Origin: Microbacterium sp. MYb66
GTDB lineage: Bacteria > Actinomycetota > Actinomycetes > Actinomycetales > Microbacteriaceae
Length of the DNA stretch: 64,000 nucleotides
Reading direction: 5' to 3'
NCBI RefSeq assembly: GCF_002979435.1
Contig: NZ_PCOV01000002.1
Coordinates: 670,176 to 734,175 of the forward strand
The notes under the pieces are model-generated. The model saw nothing but the letters and a program-made list of their open reading frames with translations. It was not told the origin of the DNA and did not search any database. Shown piece after piece: positions 53,252 to 61,754 of this stretch. Within the stretch, counting starts at the first letter, position 1, and every line of letters starts with the position of its first letter. The translations under genes and the position numbers were made by a program.

Positions 53252-54240
53252 GCTGTCCTCTCGTACCGCCAGCGGCCGGTCTCCGGCTCGAAGGCGGATC
53301 TGGTGCGACGGCTCCGTCCCGGGGCAGGTGCGGGGATCGCGGGTGCGGGGATCGCGGACTCCGTGGTCGGCAGTCCGGTCTCGGCGAGCCAGGAGTCGAG
53401 CACGCCGCCGATGCCGCCCGCACTGCGCAGCCGGGAGCGGATCTCCTCGTCGTCGATGTCCGCGGCCAGTCGATGTCCCCACGGACCGTCGACCAGGTGG
53501 ACGGGCCCCTGCCAGGCGACCGCGAGCCGACCGGCATCCGTGAAGAAGAAGTCGTGATCGCCGCGGATCAGCAGCAACGGCGCGCGGAGCACTCCGTAGG
53601 CGCGGTCCAGATCGACCGCCGGAGCGGACCACAGGCGTCGCCATCCGGACAGGACCTCGGACGACCAGCCCCACTCGTCGGCGGCCCGATGCACGCCCAC
53701 AGCGGCCGCCCGCTGGACGCGGGCCGCGAGCTGCTCGTCGGACAGCGGTGGCAGGGAACGCGGTCCACGACCGTGCTGGTGCCACCACCCGATCCGGTCG
53801 CGTAGCTGGGGACGCCCGTTCTCGTCCCACGCGGTCTCGGCGAGCCCGAGCGCCGGGACCAGGAGCACCAAGGCGTCGACGTCGACGGCCCTGGCGGCTT
53901 CGAGCGCGGCGTGCGCGGCATACGAACCGCCGGACACCACGAGCGGCAGCCCGGGATTCTCGGCCCTGACCTCCTCGACCACTGCACGTCCGTCGCTGCG
54001 TTCCGCGAGGTACGGGTGCCATTCCCCGTCGGAGGAGTGACGCCCGCGCACGTCATGGATCACGCACCGGTAGCCCCGCCCGACCCAGGCGCGTGCGGTG
54101 TCGCCGTGGCGCCAGGCGCCGTAGGGCGTGCGGATGACCACGACCCCCCGAGGCTCCGCGGGCTCCCAGACCCAGCCGCGCAGCAGGGCACCGTCCTCCG
54201 CGACGACGGTATGGGGGCGGGCGTCGCGCGGCGGCGTCAT
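53248..54240 (-). CDS. CocE/NonD-type alpha/beta hydrolase in the RiPP operon (candidate leader peptidase or product hydrolase)
   Basis: 330 residues. IRTPYGAWRHGDTARAWVGRGY and HDVRGRHSSDGEWHPY are CocE/NonD landmarks; nucleophile Ser106 in VSGGSYAAHA, acid in IRGDHDFF, His in GPWGHRL. No signal peptide, so cytoplasmic. A linker near the end repeats AIPAPAIPAPAPG. Members hydrolyse X-Pro peptides or esters; in this operon, without a C39 domain on the exporters, it is a candidate for leader removal. Overlaps both neighbours by four bases. Confidence 0.8.
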   Translation of the reverse strand: MTPPRDARPHTVVAEDGALLRGWVWEPAEPRGVVVIRTPYGAWRHGDTARAWVGRGYRCVIHDVRGRHSSDGEWHPYLAERSDGRAVVEEVRAENPGLPLVVSGGSYAAHAALEAARAVDVDALVLLVPALGLAETAWDENGRPQLRDRIGWWHQHGRGPRSLPPLSDEQLAARVQRAAAVGVHRAADEWGWSSEVLSGWRRLWSAPAVDLDRAYGVLRAPLLLIRGDHDFFFTDAGRLAVAWQGPVHLVDGPWGHRLAADIDDEEIRSRLRSAGGIGGVLDSWLAETGLPTTESAIPAPAIPAPAPGRSRRTRSAFEPETGRWRYERTA

Positions 54241-55034
54241 CGGTTCACCCGGCGCGGAGCCGCGGGGAAGGGGAGCACCGTGTGCTCGCTGACGGAACCG
54301 CTCGCGGGCACGACCTTCCAGAGCGTCGTGCGCAGCCGGTCGAGTTCCGCGCCGCCCTGTGCCCAGGCGAGGATGACGTGCAGCAGCCGGGCGAGCACGA
54401 GCACCCTGGTCGCACCGTCGACGGGACCGGGGGTGAGCGGCCCCGCCTGCTGCCAGGCTTCGGTCGATGCGGGCGCGCTGCTCGCGGCCACCCGCCGCGC
54501 AGCCACCTGCACGGAGGTGGGGTCGCTCGGGTCGAGAGCGATCGGATCGATCAGCACGATCTCGCCCTCACGGTGCACCCGGAGCCACGCGATCCCCCGC
54601 CCCGGAAGCCGATCGAGCTCGGACCAGCGGCGACGGCCGGGCGCATCCTCGGCGTAGGCGACCACGAGCGCGGCGTCCTCGGGCGGTTCTGACGCCGGGT
54701 CCGCGACGGTGACCTGTGCGCCCCAGGCTGCGAGCACGCGTTCGAGCTCGCCGACGAGCGGGTCCGTTCCGAGGAGGCACACGTCGCGGCGCTCCTCCGG
54801 CCAGCGACGAAGAGAGTCCGCGGACTCGCGCTCCTGCACCTCGAGAATCAGGCGGTCGAGGGAGGACGAGCGCCCGTCGACACCTCTCTCGAGAGCATCG
54901 AGCAGCTCAGTGGGCGGCGCGTCGACGAGGGCGAATCGCCCGGTGCGCAGACGGGTCCGGAGGCGGCCGTCTGCGCCGATGACGAGATGCGCCCCGGAGT
55001 CGGGGAGCGGCAGGATACGGGGTTCGGAAGTCAT
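54237..55034 (-). CDS. ThiF/ocin-like TOMM partner protein (leader recognition)
   Basis: 265 residues starting MTSEPRILPLPDSGAH. N-terminal part (about 1-85), a mixed beta/helix region with RLRTGRFALVDAPPTELLDALERG, is compatible with a winged-helix RiPP-recognition element; the middle (VCLLGTDPLVGELERVLAAWGA) is Rossmann-like as in E1/ThiF homologues but lacks the ATP-binding Arg/Lys and the CxxC zinc sites of active E1 enzymes. Such proteins bind the leader and activate the YcaO partner. First biosynthetic gene after the precursor (85-base gap with a hairpin). Confidence 0.6.
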   Translation of the reverse strand: MTSEPRILPLPDSGAHLVIGADGRLRTRLRTGRFALVDAPPTELLDALERGVDGRSSSLDRLILEVQERESADSLRRWPEERRDVCLLGTDPLVGELERVLAAWGAQVTVADPASEPPEDAALVVAYAEDAPGRRRWSELDRLPGRGIAWLRVHREGEIVLIDPIALDPSDPTSVQVAARRVAASSAPASTEAWQQAGPLTPGPVDGATRVLVLARLLHVILAWAQGGAELDRLRTTLWKVVPASGSVSEHTVLPFPAAPRRVNR

Positions 55035-55051
55035 GGATTCTCTCGGTGAGG

Positions 55052-55083
55052 GGCCCGACCGGACGCGAACGCCCGGCCGGGCC
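55052..55083 (-). terminator. Hairpin between precursor and biosynthesis genes (attenuator)
   Basis: On the minus strand GGCCCGGCCGG pairs with CCGGTCGGGCC (55083-55073 and 55062-55052, one G-T pair) with a 10-base loop, 37 bases after the precursor stop and 18 before the ThiF-like start. No T-tract. A partial terminator here would give more precursor than enzyme mRNA, a usual RiPP arrangement. Confidence 0.6.
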
Positions 55084-55119
55084 GGAGTGCGCTCGAAAGC
55101 GCGACGGAAGGATCCGCGA

Positions 55120-55218
55120 TCAGTCGAACGGGTTCTCGACCAGGGCGTTCGAGTGCGATGCCGACAGGTGCGCCAGCTGCTCGGACTCTTCGATCTCGGC
55201 GAGGATCTGCTTTTCCAT
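55120..55218 (-). CDS. 32-residue RiPP precursor peptide (TOMM)
   Basis: Not a standard-length gene. ATG at 55218 with AAGGAG six to seven bases upstream; TGA at 55122-55120. Leader (1-16) is acidic and helical (QILAEIEESEQ). From residue 17 it reads His17, Leu18, Ser19, Ala20, Ser21, His22, Ser23, Asn24, then ALVENPFD to the end. No Cys or Thr, so a YcaO/SagB pair could act on Ser19, Ser21 and Ser23 (Ser12 lies in the leader), next to His17 and His22. It is the first gene of the operon and starts 80 bases from the Fur/Zur-type box. A second ATG two codons earlier in another frame is rejected because that frame gives an Arg/Ser-rich junk product. Confidence 0.8.
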   Translation of the reverse strand: MEKQILAEIEESEQLAHLSASHSNALVENPFD

Positions 55219-55297
55219 TTCATGCTCCTTCTCTGAGGTTTCCGACCCGCGGGGTGCGGGGCGGAGTCCACGGTGCGTGAACACTCACGACCCTAAA

Positions 55298-55312
55298 TGA
55301 TAATGATTCTCA
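55298..55312. promoter_or_regulatory. Fur/Zur-type 7-1-7 palindrome controlling both divergent operons
   Basis: TGATAATGATTCTCA matches the 7-1-7 Fur consensus TGATAATNATTATCA at all defined positions but one, and the actinobacterial Zur pattern TGAAAATNATTTTCA at all but two. It lies 22 bases before the beta-propeller start and 80 before the precursor start. It is an AT island in a GC-rich genome, and it differs in type from the DtxR boxes of the other metallophore operon. A small hairpin CGTGA-ACAC-TCACG is at 55276-55289. Confidence 0.75.
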
Positions 55313-55333
55313 ATATCTACTAGGATCGCTGAC

Positions 55334-56542
55334 ATGTCCTTCTCCACACCCCTCCTCGCCGCCGATCACCGGGCCGGAGTCGTCTATGAGATCCGTGACG
55401 GCTCCCGGCGTGTCGCCGTCGCCGACAGCTGGCTGGCCGAGCACGCCGGCTTCCTGCGGCTTCCCGCCGGAGCTCCCGGGCGATGGGCGTTCGCAGACGA
55501 CCGCGGTGGCGCCCTCGTCGTCGGCGATGCGGACTCCGTGCGGCGCATCCCGATCGCCATCCCCGCCGAGCACCTCGCCTGCGATGCCACCGGACGCCAC
55601 GTGGTCGTCACCACCGGTCTGGGGATGAACGCGGAGCCGTGGAGCGACGTCGTCTCGGTCGTCGATATCGCCTCCGACGCCTCGGCGCGGTTCCGCGTGC
55701 GCACCGGCGAGCCCGGAGTCGTGATCGCTCCGGATCAGGTCTCCGGCGAGCCGACGATCGTGCTCCGCCATCGCGAACCCGGTGCCGTCGAAGCGCTGCC
55801 CCTCACGGCGGCGCTCGAAGTCGGACCGCACGCTCCGGTCCTTCGCGGGCCCCTCCTCGACGACCTCGCCCCCGACGGCCACGGCGAGGTGATGGATCCG
55901 GCATCCGGCATCGTCGGCATCGCCTCGAGCCGTGGCCTGGAGCGCTTCGTCGTCGATGCAGGCGCGCCCCGGGCCCTCGGTATCGTGCCGTGGCCCGCCG
56001 AGGGGCGAGCCTATTACCTGCGCCTCACCGGCGACGACCGTCGAGCCACCGGCATCGTGCGCGGCGGACCGGCCGCCCCCGGATCGTGGCCGGACTGGAC
56101 CAACACGTTCGTCGAGATCGACCTCGCTTCCGGGGCATCCCGCACCGTGCCGCTGCCGCCGGGACTCGCCTTCCGGTTCGCCCTCGCCGCGGGTGTCGCG
56201 GCGATCGCCGTCATCCATCCCGACGGAGATGTCGTGATCCGGATCGATCGGGAGGACGCGTGCATCTCTCGGATCACCCCGGTCCCGGCGATGACGCACC
56301 CGCCCCGCGCAGGGGTCATGCCCTGGGACGGCGTCGACGGTCGCGCAGCGCAGCGCCGATCCATCGCGATCGATCCCCGCACCGGAACGATCGCGGTCAC
56401 CAGCGGCGGCGACGGCACGATCCTCCTCCTCGACGACGACGGCGACATCTCGACGATCACCCTGCCCACCCCGCTCGACGAGGGGGGACACCTGCTGTGG
56501 GCCGGCGACGACGAGCGCATCGACGATCTGGTGGGCCGATGA
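55334..56542 (+). CDS. Cytoplasmic beta-propeller protein of unknown function
   Basis: 402 residues, no signal peptide, built of recurring beta-strand units such as WAFADDRGGALVVGD, HVVVTTGLGMN, GIVGIASSRG and GTIAVTSGGDGTILLLDDDG, a WD40/YVTN-like propeller of about seven blades. First gene of the rightward operon, one codon overlap (ATGA) with the prolyl-oligopeptidase-like gene. I infer that it binds or presents the peptide product, or forms a complex with the peptidase downstream. No enzyme motif. Confidence 0.55.
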   Translation: MSFSTPLLAADHRAGVVYEIRDGSRRVAVADSWLAEHAGFLRLPAGAPGRWAFADDRGGALVVGDADSVRRIPIAIPAEHLACDATGRHVVVTTGLGMNAEPWSDVVSVVDIASDASARFRVRTGEPGVVIAPDQVSGEPTIVLRHREPGAVEALPLTAALEVGPHAPVLRGPLLDDLAPDGHGEVMDPASGIVGIASSRGLERFVVDAGAPRALGIVPWPAEGRAYYLRLTGDDRRATGIVRGGPAAPGSWPDWTNTFVEIDLASGASRTVPLPPGLAFRFALAAGVAAIAVIHPDGDVVIRIDREDACISRITPVPAMTHPPRAGVMPWDGVDGRAAQRRSIAIDPRTGTIAVTSGGDGTILLLDDDGDISTITLPTPLDEGGHLLWAGDDERIDDLVGR

Positions 56543-58305
56543 GCGCTCATCGATCCGCGCTCGATGATGCCCTCGCACGCGCGGAGCGCCACGGTCGACC
56601 GGGCCTTCCCGTCGGGGGATTCGTCCTGGGTCGAGCGGACGACCGTTCCCGTCGCGGCATCCACCGCCTGGACGGCACGACCGTGATCGAGCCGGATGGG
56701 CACCTCCATCGGATCTTCCCGTCGCCCGACCGTCGACGCATCGCCGTCGAGTGGGCCCCCACCGCCGACGAGAACGCCATCCTCGGCATCGTCGACGTCG
56801 TCGCCGGCGCTCTGCGACTGCACCCCGACATCCGCCTGCGCTACGACACCGTGCTCTGGGCGCCCGACTCGCGGAGCCTCGACGTCGTCGCGAGCCGTGA
56901 CGGGATGGTCGTGACCCTGGACCTCGAGCATGAGGAGCAGCGCGCGGTCGCTCTGGAACCCGATGTACGACTGCGACTGTTCCCGGGTGGGGCGGACGGT
57001 CTGCGCGCCCTCGGATCGCGTTCCCGCGGCACGACACTGACCGACCGCGCCACCGGAGCATCGCTGGGACGGTGGCCGGCGCTCCTGCGCGCCTTCCCGC
57101 TCGGCACCGGCGTGCTGGTGTGGCACGACCGCGGGCTCGATGCCGTGCCGAACGTCGATGCCGGGAAAGACGATGCCGGGAAAGACGGGGCACTCTGGCG
57201 CTGGCACGATCCCGACGCGCTGATCGTCGATGTCGCGGTGCAGGACGACCGCGTCGTCGTCCTCGCCGTCGCCGACGGGCGCAGCGTGCTCATCGACCTG
57301 GTCGACGGTGTCGAGGTCGCGCGCATCGAGGCCGCGTCGAGCCCCTCCGATGCGCTGACCACCACGATGATCGGCGTCGACGACGGCGTGCTGCGTCTCG
57401 GCGTCGAGGGCCCGCTCACTCCCCCTCGCCTCCTGGAGCGCGCGCACCAGTGGACCATGGTGGTGCCGGCCGCTGCCGTACGGCCCCTCGGCACGACCGT
57501 CCGCCACGACATCCGCGCCGACGACGGCGTGATCCTGACCGTCCACGTGACCTCTCCCCCGGGAACGGAGGGTCCGCTGCCGCTGATCCTGACCTGCTAC
57601 GGCGGGTTCGGCGTGCCGCACCTTCCGCTCTTCGAGCCGACCGTGCCCGCCTGGGTCGAATGTGGCGGAGCGTACGCCGTCGCGCAGCTCCGCGGGGGTG
57701 GCGAGCGCGGAGATGCCTGGCGCGAGGCGGGCCGCGGCAGGAGCAAGCACCGCACGATCGCCGACCTCGCCGACATCGCGCGCGGACTCGTCGAGGCCGG
57801 GATCACGCGACCCGACCTCCTCGTCCTCGCCGGGGCCTCTCTGGGCGGGGTGGTCGCGGCCGGGTGCGCGATCGCGCACCCGGAGCTGTGCGCGGGGTTC
57901 GTCACCACCGCCGCCCCCCTCGATCTGCTCGGCCTGGACGATCACCCGCTCGGAACACGCTGGCGCGCGGAGTTCGGCGATGACGGCACCCCCGAATCAC
58001 GCCCTCGCCTCCGCACCCTGTCTCCTCTGACGCGGGCCGAAGCGCTCCCGGCCGGCACCCTGATCCCCTCCTACCTGGGCATCGTGCTCAGCGAGGACAC
58101 CAGAGTGCTCGCTCGCGACACGCACCGGATGGTCGAGGCACTGCGACGGGCCGGCGGCTCTGCCCGTCTCTGGACGGCGACGGGGGCAGGGCACGGGGCG
58201 AACGAGTCCGCCGCACTGCACGAGCTGGGTCTCACGGTGCTGGACTTCGCAGCCGAGCTCACGATCGAGTTCGCCGCTGAGCTCACGACGGGAGGCGCCC
58301 GATGA
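56539..58305 (+). CDS. S9-family prolyl-oligopeptidase-like hydrolase
   Basis: 588 residues. N-terminal degenerate beta-propeller (about 1-325), then an alpha/beta hydrolase domain: LRGGGERGDAWREAGRGRSK, nucleophile Ser434 (AGASLGGVVA), Asp520 and His552 (GAGHGANES). Oligopeptidases cleave short peptides and are shielded by the propeller. Cytoplasmic (no signal). In this operon it may cut the imported or newly made peptide. Contains a duplicated AGKDD/AGKDG element (57163-57188) and an AELT repeat near the end. Start overlaps the propeller gene stop. Confidence 0.82.
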   Translation: MSAHRSALDDALARAERHGRPGLPVGGFVLGRADDRSRRGIHRLDGTTVIEPDGHLHRIFPSPDRRRIAVEWAPTADENAILGIVDVVAGALRLHPDIRLRYDTVLWAPDSRSLDVVASRDGMVVTLDLEHEEQRAVALEPDVRLRLFPGGADGLRALGSRSRGTTLTDRATGASLGRWPALLRAFPLGTGVLVWHDRGLDAVPNVDAGKDDAGKDGALWRWHDPDALIVDVAVQDDRVVVLAVADGRSVLIDLVDGVEVARIEAASSPSDALTTTMIGVDDGVLRLGVEGPLTPPRLLERAHQWTMVVPAAAVRPLGTTVRHDIRADDGVILTVHVTSPPGTEGPLPLILTCYGGFGVPHLPLFEPTVPAWVECGGAYAVAQLRGGGERGDAWREAGRGRSKHRTIADLADIARGLVEAGITRPDLLVLAGASLGGVVAAGCAIAHPELCAGFVTTAAPLDLLGLDDHPLGTRWRAEFGDDGTPESRPRLRTLSPLTRAEALPAGTLIPSYLGIVLSEDTRVLARDTHRMVEALRRAGGSARLWTATGAGHGANESAALHELGLTVLDFAAELTIEFAAELTTGGAR

Positions 58306-59446
58306 GCGAATCGACCGGAGCCCTCACCGAGACGAACGCACGGCGCACCCCCGCCCTCCGCATCCCGCTTCTTCGTCGTCGCACCGGCGGACGACCCGGC
58401 TTCCGACGGATGCTGCCCGTCGGCCCGACCGTGACGACGATCGCCGTGCTCGCGGTGCTCGTCCTCGTGCTCTCCGCCGCGACCGGACCTGTCGCGGTGT
58501 CGCCCCTCGACGCCGCGAAGATCGTGGTGGGCCATCTGATCTCCGGCATGCCCTGGATGTCCGACGGCACTCTCACACCGTTGCAGGATCAGGCCGTGTG
58601 GCAGTTCCGGGTGCCGCGGTCGCTCCTGGCCGCGCTCTCGGGCGCAGGGCTCGCTCTCGCCGGCGCGATGATGCAGGCGGTCGTGCGCAACCCGCTCGCC
58701 GAGCCGTACATCCTCGGCGTCTCCTCCGGCGCGAGTGTGGGCGCCGTGCTGGTGATCGTGTCCGGCGGTGCCACGTTCCTCGGTCTCACCATGAGCGGGG
58801 CGGCGTTCGTGGGCGCGATGGTCGCCTGCATCCTCGTGGCCATGCTCGCGCGCATCCGCGGGGAGCTGTCCCCGACCCGGATGATCCTCGCCGGCGTCGC
58901 GCTGGGGGCGCTGTTGAGCGCGGTGACCAGTTATCTCACACTCACCACCGACGCCCAGAACGTCGTCAGCGTCATGTTCTTCCTGCTCGGCAGCGTGTCG
59001 GCCGCCGACATGTCGTCGCTGCTGATCCCCGCGGTCGCACTCGCCATCGCCTGCACCGCGGTCTGCGGACTCTCCCGGTTGATGAACGCCCTGCTCGCCG
59101 GGGACGAGTCCGCGATGGCGGTCGGCGTGCGCACGACCCGGCTGCGCGGGCTGCTGCTCGTGCTCGCCTCTCTCCTGACCGGGGCGATCGTGGCCGTGAG
59201 CGGCGGCATCGGCTTCGTCGGCCTCGTCGTCCCGCACATGGCGAGACTCCTGGTCGGCTCGGACCATCGGCGGATGCTGCCGATAACGGTCCTCGGCGGC
59301 GCACTGTTCCTCATGGTCGCCGACCTGCTGGCCCGCACCGTCGCGATGCCGACCGAGATCCCCCTCGGTATCCTCACCGCCTTCGTCGGGGCTCCCTTCT
59401 TCCTGTGGCTGATGCGCAGCGGCGGCGAGCGAGCGGGGTTCGACCG

Positions 59447-59450
<4 letters not shown>
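58302..59450 (+). CDS. Metallophore ABC permease, FecCD family
   Basis: 382 residues with a 45-residue basic N-terminal extension and about ten membrane helices. RVPRSLLAALSGAGLALAGA, QAVVRNPLAEPYILGVSSGA, GGIGFVGLVVPHMARLLVG and PLGILTAFVGAPFFLWLM are the family signatures. Unlike the siderophore operon at 31798-33920, there is only one permease gene, so it should work as a homodimer. Overlaps the oligopeptidase and ATPase genes by four bases. Confidence 0.93.
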
Positions 59451-60226
<776 letters not shown>

Positions 60227-60279
60227 TCAACCGGCACCCGAATCCATACCCCTCACCCCTCAATCGAAGGAGAAGAAGA

Positions 60280-61296
60280 ATGACACCCCGTACCCGAGCC
60301 ACCCGTCTGCTGGCCGCCGTCACCGTCGGTCTGGGCGCGATCGCCCTCACCGCGTGCGGCGGTGGGGTCTCGACCGGAACGGCACCCGCCGCCTCCGGTG
60401 AGGTGATCACGATCGAGAACTGCGGCCGCACGGTCGAGATCCCGTCCACGCCGACCGCCGTCGTCGGGATGCACCCCTCGCAGACCGAGCTGCTGCTGCG
60501 TCTCGGTCTCGCCGACTCGCTCGCCGGTCAAGCCCAGGCCACGACGCAGAAGCTGCCGTCCGACGTCGCAGACCTCGCCACTGACGTGCCGGTCATCGGC
60601 GGCGACGCCCCGCCGAGCCGCGAGGAGCTCCTCGCCGTCGAGCCTGACTTCGTCTACTCGCCCACGACATACGAGTTCACCGCCGAGCAGGGCTTCGCCA
60701 GCATCGAGCAGCTCGCAGACGCCGGGGTCGCCGCGTACACCGCGACCGGCGGCTGCTTCGACCGTCGCATGGAGGGTACGGTCGACGATCTCTTCACCGA
60801 CCTGGAGAACCTCGGCGCGATCTTCCACGTCGAGGACGAGGCTGCTGATCTGATCGCGTCGTCTCAGGCCGAGCTGACCGCCGTCGACAAGGCGGTCGAC
60901 GGGCAGGATCGTCCCCGCGTCGCACAGGTCTTCATCGAAGGAACCACCCTCACCGCGATCGGCGCGGGGATCGAGTACGACATCCTGCAGCGCGCCGGTG
61001 CCGACAACGTCTTCACGCCCGACGACCCCGCGTTCGCCGACTTCTTCGCCGCCGAGATCACCCCGGAATCCCTCGCCGCCGAAGCACCCGACGCGCTCGT
61101 CTTCGCGGTGTCGGACCCGGCGCACGAGGCCGCGATCCGCTCCTACCTCGCAGCGACCTTCCCCGACATGCCTGCCGTGCGCGAGGGCCGACTGATCGCG
61201 GTCCCCTCGACCGACCTGTTCCCCGGCACGCTCGGCAACGTCTCAGCTGTCCGGCTGATCGCCGAGGGGCTCTACCCCGACACCGTCTTCGACTGA
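60280..61296 (+). CDS. Metallophore-binding lipoprotein (BtuF/TroA fold)
   Basis: 338 residues. Signal with LTAC lipobox (Cys26); ENCGRTVEIPSTPTAVVGMHPSQTELLLRLG is the start of the BtuF/FecB-type domain; DAPPSREELLAVEPDFVYSP and AVREGRLIAVPSTDLFPGTLGN close it. It is the extracytoplasmic receptor of the rightward operon, separated from the ATPase gene by 53 bases with an AAGGAG-type site. Ligand unknown: I propose the oxazole peptide complex; cobalamin or haem are alternatives by family. Confidence 0.9.
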   Translation: MTPRTRATRLLAAVTVGLGAIALTACGGGVSTGTAPAASGEVITIENCGRTVEIPSTPTAVVGMHPSQTELLLRLGLADSLAGQAQATTQKLPSDVADLATDVPVIGGDAPPSREELLAVEPDFVYSPTTYEFTAEQGFASIEQLADAGVAAYTATGGCFDRRMEGTVDDLFTDLENLGAIFHVEDEAADLIASSQAELTAVDKAVDGQDRPRVAQVFIEGTTLTAIGAGIEYDILQRAGADNVFTPDDPAFADFFAAEITPESLAAEAPDALVFAVSDPAHEAAIRSYLAATFPDMPAVREGRLIAVPSTDLFPGTLGNVSAVRLIAEGLYPDTVFD

Positions 61297-61316
61297 TCCG
61301 CGTCGGCGAGCGCTGA

Positions 61317-61342
61317 GCCCCGGGGACCTCGATCTCCGGGGC
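61317..61342. terminator. Hairpin between convergent binding-protein and VOC genes
   Basis: GCCCCGGGGA (61317-61326) pairs with TCTCCGGGGC (61333-61342, one mismatch) around CCTCGA, 21 bases after the lipoprotein stop and 23 before the convergent VOC stop. No T-tract; probably a bidirectional stop for both transcripts. Confidence 0.55.
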
Positions 61343-61364
61343 GCAGGCCCCTCCGAGCTCGTCG

Positions 61365-61754
61365 TCACGCCTGCATGACCGCGAGCACGTTGCCCGCCGG
61401 GTCGCGGAACCACGCGATGTCCGGGCCCTGACCGTTGCCGCGGACGATGCCGCGGGAGTCGGAGGGGAACTCGTCGTCGCCGTAGATCTTGGTCTGCACT
61501 CCGCGCTCGATGAGCTCGTCCACCGCGGCGTCGACGTCGGCCACCGGGAAGTTCAGGATCGTGAAGCTCGCCGGGGTGTGGTTCGGCTTCGCGTAGATGA
61601 GGATCGATCCGCCGCTCGCGAGTCGCAGGTCGAGGAACCCCATCGCATTGACCTCGACGTCGAGGCCGAGGGTCGTGCCGTAGAAATCTTTCGCGGCGTC
61701 GATGTCGTCGACGCTGAAACCGCTGAACGCGTTATCCGCTGTGAAGGCCGCCAT
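61365..61754 (-). CDS. VOC/glyoxalase-family protein
   Basis: 129 residues from MAAFTADNAFSGFSVDD; AKDFYGTTLGLDVEV, GSILIYAKPNHTPASFTILNF and IAWFRDPAGNVLAV are the usual VOC strand-helix elements. The family includes metal-dependent lyases, dioxygenases and resistance proteins; the metal-binding His positions are not clear, so function is open. Its start overlaps the acyltransferase tail by 23 bases, same strand. Confidence 0.82.
   Translation of the reverse strand: MAAFTADNAFSGFSVDDIDAAKDFYGTTLGLDVEVNAMGFLDLRLASGGSILIYAKPNHTPASFTILNFPVADVDAAVDELIERGVQTKIYGDDEFPSDSRGIVRGNGQGPDIAWFRDPAGNVLAVMQA

Noticed and set aside
53320..53360. Tandem repeat GCGGGGATCGCGGGT as a mobile or regulatory repeat
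   Set aside because: Encodes the Ala-Ile-Pro-Ala-Pro linker of the CocE-type hydrolase; a local coding duplication.
55142..55224. Alternative frame starting MKWKSRSSP for the precursor region
   Set aside because: Begins two codons upstream in another frame and yields a low-complexity Arg/Ser product with no leader-core logic.
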